From positions 1 to 64,000 of the forward strand of contig CAWUIQ010000002.1 in NCBI GenBank assembly GCA_963922565.1: a DNA stretch of 64,000 nucleotides, given 5' to 3'. Below are positions 18,440 through 27,700 of this stretch, in pieces (within the stretch, counting starts at the first letter, position 1; each line of letters opens with the position of its first letter). A program made the translations under genes and the position numbers. Source of the stretch: JBCBKL01 sp963922565. Lineage in GTDB: Bacteria > Pseudomonadota > Alphaproteobacteria > Rhodobacterales > Rhodobacteraceae. A model generated the notes under the pieces. The model was given only the letters and a program-made list of their open reading frames with translations. It was not told the origin of the DNA and made no database searches.

Positions 18440-18799
18440 TTTTCAGTTCAGAAGCAGTTATTTTGACCGCAGCGCAAATCTTCCTCGGCTGTCCCAAACA
18501 CATTCGGACAATCGGACCCCGCGATGCCGATGACCGGGTCAGCGCTGGTCCACTATCCGTACGGTAGCGACATGATCGGGAAGCGATTGCCCGCGGACCG
18601 GACTTGCAAATGCTCGAATGAAATTTGCCCGGCCGCGCTTGCAGCTCAGCAAGTTGCTGCTTGGGCAGTCTGCTATTGTGCCGTTTCCGAAGATTAGTCC
18701 TTTGTGGTTGTTGTCCAGTTGGTTAACAAGCAATGAAGGTTTGCTGTCAACGTTGCCCAAAGAGGTGCGCGGCGGCGAGTTGCTTTGGGAGGAATGCGC
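18440..18799. other. Intergenic region before the giant-protein gene
   Basis: This stretch of 360 bases has no convincing gene. Small open frames are on both strands but lack ribosome sites and biased codon use. It probably holds the promoter of the giant gene; I could not pick a clear sigma-70 pair. A strong GGAGG lies at 18788-18792. Confidence 0.5.
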
Positions 18800-21700
18800 T
18801 TGAAAGACTTCGGTTCTCAATCGGACGCCAATGGTTCGCAAGACGCTGACGAAAACGTTCATATCGCACTAGAGCCGCGAATTGCCTTTGATGCTGCAAT
18901 GGCCGCTGAGGCCATTGACGCTGTCGAGGACCGTACGGCCACGATTGAAACAAGTTTGCCAACCGACACCGGTCAGGATATCGAGGTGCTGTCTTCTGGA
19001 CTCGGAGAAGTGCCGGACGGTGCAAACCATGTCGTGTTCGTCGACCCCAGTCTGCCCGATCTGGATCAGCTGATTTCAAACGTACCGTCGGCAGCCGAGG
19101 TGATCTTTCTGGATCCCGAACGCGATGGAGCCGAGCAGTTGCACGAAGCGCTCTCAACCCGAGAAGAGACGGATGCTGTGCATATCCTTGCACATGGCGC
19201 GGAAGGCTCGCTGCAGCTTGGCAGCTTGGTTCTAACGACGGAGACCATAGAAGGGACGTATGCCGATACGCTTTCCGCCATCGGCGGGATGCTGAGCGAT
19301 GACGCCGACATATTCATATACGGTTGCGATTTCGGTGCAGACGAGACGGCGGTTGCTGCACTCGCACAGGCAACGGGCGCGGATGTCGCCGCGTCCGACG
19401 ATGTGACCGGTGCCGCGCAAAGCGGCGGCGATTGGGAGCTCGAGGTCGAAGTCGGTACAATTGATCACAGCGCGTTGGCGGCTGCCGAATGGTCAGGGAC
19501 GCTCGCGCCGGGTGATTTCGACGATGATGGCGTGCCCGACGATGAGGACGCTGACGACGACAACGACGGCATTCTGGACACCGACAGCTTCGTTTCGGTC
19601 GATCCATCGGATCCGTCTGTTCGCCCAGATCTCTTTCCCAGTGGTTTCAGTGTTGGCGATGACATCACCACCGACGTGCAGGCAGCGGGCGGATTGGGAG
19701 GCTTTGCACCCAATACCGGGAACGAGATGACGGTTTCGGCCGAACTCTTCGGCTCGGCGCGGTTTACAGGTGGGGTCGATCTGGTTTCGGTCAGTGGGAT
19801 CGCCGAGGTGATCCAGTTCCAGCCTGATCGAGCGAGCAACTTTGACATCTCTGATCCCACAGCCGGTAATGCGGCGGTCTATACCTTTGAATGGGATCTG
19901 CCGATCCGCGATCTGACCCTGGATGTTGGTGGTTTGAACAACGCCGATACCGTGGTGTTCCGTGCCTTCAATGGTACGACCGAAGTGCCGATTACTGCGG
20001 CGAATATCCAATTGCTGGATACGACCCCTGGTCCGAACGGTCAGGGTCTGGTCCGCCTGGCCCCGAATGCAGTTGCTGGCAACGCTAATGACGGTGGGAC
20101 CGGTGTCACAACCAATAATGTCCGGCTTGTCCTGCCGGATGAAATCACTCGGATCGAGTTGGCAACCGGGAAAAACAGTAGCTCGAACAGCACCGTCACC
20201 TTGGGTGTCCACACCTTGAACTACCGCACCGCGCTGGACAGCGACGGCGATGGCAACGTCGATCATCGCGACATCGACAGCGATAACGACGGCATCACCG
20301 ACAATGTCGAGGCGCAGTCCACTGCGGGTTATATTGCGCCATCCGGGCAGGGGACCGCGATCATCGACGGAAACGGCGACGGCGTCGACGACAACTATGC
20401 GGGCGGTTTGACCCCGGTCGACACCGACGGGGACGGAGTTGCCGATTATCTGGATGACGACAGCGATGCCGACGGCATACCGGATGTAGCAGAGCGCGCC
20501 GACGGCGGACCGACCTCGGCCTCGGGCGCAGATACCGACGGTGATGGCCTTCTCGACGTGTTCGAGGGCGCCAGCGCCACGGACGGTGTCGATGTCAACG
20601 ATGAGAACATCGTCGGCGACAACGGCGGCGCCGATGGCGACTACACGCGTTTTGCACTGGGCGATACCGCCGGTGGTACCAACGCCAACGAAGCGCAGAC
20701 CGGGCGCACTTCGAACGATGCGGTCGCCGGGGTCATCGATCTCGATTTTCGCGATGGTGACACGGACAACGATGGCGTTAACGACATCGACGACATCGAT
20801 GATGACAACGACGGTATCCTCGATATCGACGAACTGGCGCAGGCGATCACCGCAGCGCGTGAACAGAACCAGGCGCTGCAGAGTTCTGGCATCATCGCGA
20901 CATCATCCGGAACCAGCAACCAAACCCCGGGCAGCATCGCCATCTATGCGCTCGAAGACCCGGCGAACCCGGGCGTGACCATCGGCTACCTGAGGGCAAC
21001 TCTGACGGAGTTATCCGATCCGGGCTCTAGGCTTGATTGGCGCTTTTCCGGGGTTTCCGGGGGCCAGCCGAGCGCGCTGCTGCGTGCCAATGACAACGAC
21101 ACAAGCACCGACGAGACGGCGACGATCCAGTTCGAGCTGTTCGGGTTGGGGGATACACCGGCGTCGCTCGTCACAGGTGCACCCGGAACGGATCCGCTCA
21201 GGTCGAATTTCAACGCGACCGTGGGTGACGTTGATGGCCCGCCCTCGGGGCGTACCGAATTCGTTCGCGCAGAATTGGGCGCGCTGTCGGCCTACACGGT
21301 TGAGGATGGGGGCGATCTGACCACATCCGAAACCGAGGTCCCGGGGCAGGTTACGGTCACGGGCACGGTCAATAACCCCGATGACCTCGCGCGCTTTGAA
21401 TACGTGGCGACCCAGGCTTTTGAGCTGACCGTCGGTACGAACAGGGCGAATGCCGGCTACGCTTTTGATCTGAGCGGCAGTGCGACATTCACAGATCCCA
21501 TCACCACGATTGTTGGTGTCGATTCCGATGGGGATGGGTTTGACGACAATCTGGATATCGACAAGGACAACGACGGCATCACCGACAATGTCGAGGCCCA
21601 GACAACGGCTGGATACATCGCACCGACAGGAAATGACGCTGATGGTGATGGCCTGGACGATGCCTATGACGACACGCCGAATACAGGTGCGGCCGGTAGC

Positions 21701-24700
21701 AACGGCCTGACGGAAGTTGATACGGATGGCGACGGCGTCACTGATACCCTGGATCAGGATAGCGATGGCGACGGGATAGATGACGTTGCCGAACGCGGCG
21801 ACGGTGGGCCATCCAGCGTTCCGGCAACCTTCACGGACACCGACGGTGATGGCTTGTTGGATGAGTTCGAGGGCTCCGACGTTAGTGATCGTTTCGACGT
21901 CAACGACGAAAACCTCGATCCGGCAGATACCAATTTCCTGCTCGCGGGCGATCCGGCTTTGGATGCCGATGGTGGCAATGCGATCCCGCTGGGTCTGGAT
22001 CTGGACTATCGGGATACCACTGAGCTTGAGGACGATATCGCGTCGACCGAAGAAGATGTGCCGGTCACCGTAAATGTACTGGGTAATGACGACATCAACG
22101 CGGCGTTTGATCCGACCGATCCGGATTCAGGCGCCACACTGACAATGCTTGATGGAGCGGGCAATCCGGTGTCCGGCCCACTCGTCGTGCCGGGCGAAGG
22201 CACATACGAAGTGGTCGATGTCTCTGGCACACCACAGATCCGTTTCACTCCCGCACCGGGCTTCACGGGAACGGCCGGTCCTGTCTCTTATGGCGTCGTC
22301 ACCGGCGGCAATGTCATTGCATCCGCTGAACTGAGCGTGCTGATCGATGCGTCGCCCGATCCGGCTGACGATACCTTTATCGGGGCAGAAGACACGGATC
22401 TTCCTCTCGATATCCTCGGGAATGATGACGTTGGAAACGGTTTGGCGAGCGTCACGATCGACACGATCCCGCCCGCTGCGGAAGGTGTTCTTCAATATAC
22501 CGATGCGGTTGGCAACAAGGTCGACATCATCGCGGGAACCGTCCTGACCCCGGCTCAGGCCGCAACACTGACTTTCGTGCCTGCCCCCGACTTTTTCTCG
22601 CCCGTCACGCCATTCGACTACACCATTACGGATATCGATGGTGACAGTGGCAGCGCGACGGTGAACATCACCATCGACGGTGCGCCAGAGCCACAGCCGG
22701 ATGTTATCACCGTGACAGAGGACACGCCCACACCGGTTGATATCGCGTCGAACGACGACGGAGGTGAGCCGCCATTCACGTTCAGCCTCGACAGCGTTCC
22801 GCCGACCTCGCAGGGTACGCTGACTTACACTGAGGCAGGCACCGGGAACACGATCACGGTCGATCCCAATAATCCGCCATCCGATTTGAGTGAAGCGGAA
22901 GCGTCCAGTCTGATCTTTACTCCGACCCCGGGCTACACTGGGCCCGTTGATCCGATCGTGTACACAGTCACAGATGATGATGGCGACTCCGCGTCCAGCA
23001 GCGCGACTCTGACCATCGATCCCGTGCCTGATCCGGTCGCAGATGTTCTGACAACTCCGGAAGACACGCCTTTTGATCTTCCGATACTCGACAATGACGA
23101 CGTTGGGGACGGGCTCGCTGCGGTGGTGATTGACACCGCGCCGGCCGCAGCGCAGGGCACGCTCAGCTATATCGACGCCTCTGGCATACGGCAGACGATC
23201 GCATCCGGCGGTACGACGCTGACACCGGCGGAGGCGGCGACGCTTCGCTTTGACCCCGCATCTGACTTTGTCGGGCCGGTGACGCAGATCGGATACACCG
23301 TCGAAGACACCGACGGCGATACCGCGTCCACAACGCTGGACATCACAGTCGACGGCTTGCCCGACCTGAGCCAGGATGCGGTGCAAACGCAAGAGAACAC
23401 GCCGGTTGCTCTTGATCCCCTGGCCAACGACCCCGATTTCGGCGACGGCTTTGACAGCGCGACGATCGACACGGTGCCTCCATCATCTCAGGGTACGCTG
23501 ACCTATGTCGACGACACCACAGGCGCGACGATCACAGTAGCAGCCGGAGCAACGCTGTCCGAAACTGAGATGGCCACGCTCGGCTTCACGCCTGCCACTG
23601 GCTTCAACGGCAGTGTCGACCCGATATCCTACACAGTTCGTGACACCGATGGCGATGAGGCGTCAACGACGATCGATATCGCTGTCGCCGCGCTTGTCGA
23701 AGCAAACGACGATACGCTCGAAACCCCGCAGGACACACCGATCACGGTCAATCCTCTGGCGAACGACGATCCGGGTGGACCGGATGCCGTGGTTGCGATT
23801 ACGAGTGTGCCGCCCGCTGCGCAGGGTACGCTTACGTATGTTGATGCAAGTGGCGCGACCCAGACCCTGAGCCCCGGGGACGCGATTTCGACAAGTGAAT
23901 TCGCGACGCTCGTTTTCACGCCGACTACAGGGTTCGTTGGACCGGTTGATCCGATCGACTACACCATCTCGGATCCACTGGGGAACACGGACAGCGCGAC
24001 AATCGGCATTCTGGTTGACGGCATCCCCGACGCAGCAGACGACGTCATTTCCGGAGAGGAAGACACACCGCTTCCCCTCGACCTGCTCAGCAACGATGAC
24101 CTGGGTGATCCGCCGGGTTCCGTCCGTATCGACACTGTTCCTGCGGCAGCTCAAGGTACTTTGACCTACACGGATGCCTCGGGCGCAACACAGACGGTAT
24201 CCCCCGGAGACACGCTGACGCCGACCGAAGCGTCGTCTTTGGTGTTCGAGCCCGCGAGTGGTTTCAACGGTGATGTGGACACGTTCGGCTACACCGTGAT
24301 CGATGTGGATGGTGACACGTCGTCGGCTGAAGTCTCGTTGTCCATTGATGCCGTTCCCGATCTTGTGGCGGATGTCTTTGTCGTTCCGGAAGACGTCGAA
24401 GCGGCGCTGCCAATTCTCGACAATGACGATCTTGGCGACGGTGTCGACATCGTCACGATCGACAGCGTGCCACCGTCAAGCGAGGGGGTCCTGCAATACG
24501 TGGATGCGAGCGGAGCGACGCAACCCGTGGTGGCAGGCGCGCCTTTGAGTGCTGCAGAGATCGCAACGCTCAGCTTTGACCCCGCGCCAGACTTCTTCGG
24601 CCCCGTGACCCGCTTTAGCTATACGGTCACCGATACGGACGGGGACGTGGACACAACAACGGTGGATATCCGTGTCGATGGCCTGCCAGAGCCGGCGAAC

Positions 24701-27700
24701 GATGTGTTCTCGACCGATGAGGATACGCCCGTCGTCATCAATATCGTGGCCAACGACGATCCGGGCGACGGTCCTGCAACCGTCGCTCTGGATAGCGTGC
24801 CGCCGACCTCGCAGGGAACGCTCACCTATACCGATGAGGAAACCGGCAACACCGTCACGATCGACCCGAACAATCCACCCACTGGGCTTGCTCCGGTTGA
24901 GCTTGCAACTCTCACCTTCACGCCAGTTGCGGATTTCGACGGGACCGTCGATCCGATCGCGTACACAATCACCGACGCCGATGGCGACACGGCGTCGTCA
25001 GTGGCAACGATTGTCATCAACGCAACGCCCGACCCGGTCGCAGACACCATCGTGACGGATGAGGATACACCCGTTGCCCTGGATCTCGTTGCAAATGACG
25101 ACGCGGGGGATGGGCTGGCCAGCCTGACGATCGATACGCTGCCCAATCCCACGGACGGAACACTGACCTACACCGATGCGTCCGGCGCTGAGCAACCGGT
25201 GGTGGCAGGTGTCCCGCTGAACCCCGCCGAGGCAGCGACCATCGTCTTTACCCCGGCGGCGGACTTCAACGGAGCCGTCCCGGCGATCCCGTATACGATA
25301 ACGGATCTGAGTGGTGACAGCGCTTCGAGCACGGTGAGCATCGCGGTTGATGCCGTGCCTGATCCGCTTGACGATACCGTCACGACGCCCGAGGACACGC
25401 CGGTTGCCATAAACGTGCTGGCTGACAATGGTGCAGGTGCCGACGATCTGGGCGATGGTCTAGGCTCGGTGCGGATCGATCGTATTCCCCCGGCCGCACA
25501 AGGCACCTTGACCTACACCGACAGTTCGGGTGGGACGCAAACCGTTACCGCGGGAACAGTGCTAGACCCCAGCGAGGCGACCACGCTTGTCTTCAGCCCG
25601 GCCACTGGCTTCAACGGTCCGGTTGCCACGATCCCCTACACGATCATCGACTCCGATGGAGACACCGGAACCGCCGACCTCAACATCACCGTCGACGGCT
25701 TGCCTGATCTGTCGCCAGACGTCTTTGTTGGCGGCCCGAACGAGACGCTGGCAACCAACTTCATTGCCAATGATATCGATTTCGGCGATGGCCTTAGGTT
25801 TGTCACAATACCGACCGCTCCGGACCCGGTGCAGGGCGTTCTGACCTATGTCGAGGATGTGACCGGTGCGACGATCACGGTCGCTGACGGCGAAGAGTTG
25901 AGCGAGGCCGAAATGGCGACGCTCGAATTCAACCCCGAGGATACGTTCTTCGGCCCGGTCGATCCTATCACGTATACTGTCACCGACATCGACGGCGACG
26001 AAGAAAGTTCGGTCGCGAGCATTTTCATCGACGCCACCACCGATGTTGCCAATGACGATCTTCTGACCAAGGAAGACACGCCCATCGACCTCAATCTGCT
26101 GGTCAACGACGAAATCGCAGATCCGGCATCGACAGTAACAATTGGCGCTACGATCCCCGATCCGGCGACCGAGGGCGTCTTGACCTATGTTGATAACATC
26201 ACTGGCAATCCGGTCCAGATTGCAGCAAACGACACGCTCAGTGTGACCGAACTCGCCACCATTCGGTTCGAGCCCGTCGCCGGCTTCACCGGGACGGTGA
26301 CCGGCTTTGACTATACCGTCACGGCTTCGCCAGCCGGTGGTGGAGTATCTGACACGGCCGGGGTGACGATTGTCGTGGATCCCGTGCCCGAGGCGGTGAA
26401 CGACGCATATGCGACCGACGAAGACACGTCGGTTGCGATTCCGGTCAACGACAATGACGACAACGGAACGGGGTTCGCGTCGGTGCAGTTCACCTCGCTC
26501 CCGACAGCGGCAGAAGGCGTGGTCGAGTACCAGCCCGGCGGGACCGGTGGCTTTGCTGCGGTGACAACATCGACGGTGCTGACGGCGGCCGAGGCGGCGA
26601 CTTTGCGCTTCACCCCCGCGGCGGACTTCAGCGGCGATGTGGCGACGTTCCAGTACCGTCTCACCGACGTCGCTGATCCTGATGGTGTTCAGGACAGCGA
26701 CCTCGCGGATGTTGATATCTTTGTCGACGCTGTGCCCGATCCGATGAATGATGCGGTCACGGTGGACGAGGATACTCCGGTCGATATCGACATTCTGGGC
26801 AATGACGATCCCGGCGATGGTGTTGCGAGCGTTACGTTCACCAATGTCCCGCCCGCATCTGCCGGTACGCTGACCTACGTCGATGCGGGTGGTAATCGTC
26901 AGCCGGTGACGGCGGGCGCTCCGCTCAGCCCGGACGAAGCGGCCACCCTGCAATTCACGCCAGCGCCTGACTTTGACGGGGCGATTCCAGTCCTGAACTA
27001 CGAGCTGACCGACACCAATGGCGACGTGGGTACAGCAACACTGACCCTAACGATGAATCCCACACCTGACGCCGATCCGGACGCATACCTGACCAAGGAA
27101 GATACGCCTATCGCGATTGATCCAACGGTCAACGATCTGGATGCAGGTGATCCCGCCTCAAGCGTCACGCTGACGACGCCACCAGCGGCGCAAGGCATTC
27201 TGTCATACGAAACGACGCCCGGCGATACTGGTACCCGAGTGAACCTGCCCGCCGGTGCGGCCTCGCCCAGCTTGACACAGGCGCAGTTCGCCACGCTCAT
27301 CTTCACGCCGACCGCCGACTTTGCCGGTCCGGTCGATACGATCCCCTACACGGTGACGGATGGTGACGGCGATACCGTAACGACAACCATCGCGATCGAG
27401 GTCGATGCAGTCCCCGATCCGGTGGATGATGCGATTACGGTCGATGAGGATACGCCGACCGTGTTCTCGGTCATCGGCAATGACGACCAGGGGGATGGGC
27501 CGGCGACGGTGACCTTCAGCACCATTCCCGATCCGTCCGCTGGCGTGCTTACATATCTCTCCGACACGGGTGTGGTGACGCCGGTGACGCCCGGTGTGCC
27601 AATCTCGTCAACCGAAGCGGGCTTGATCACGTTCACTCCTGCCCCTGACTTTGATGGCCCGATCCCGTCTATTGGTTACACCTTGACCGACGCGAATGGC

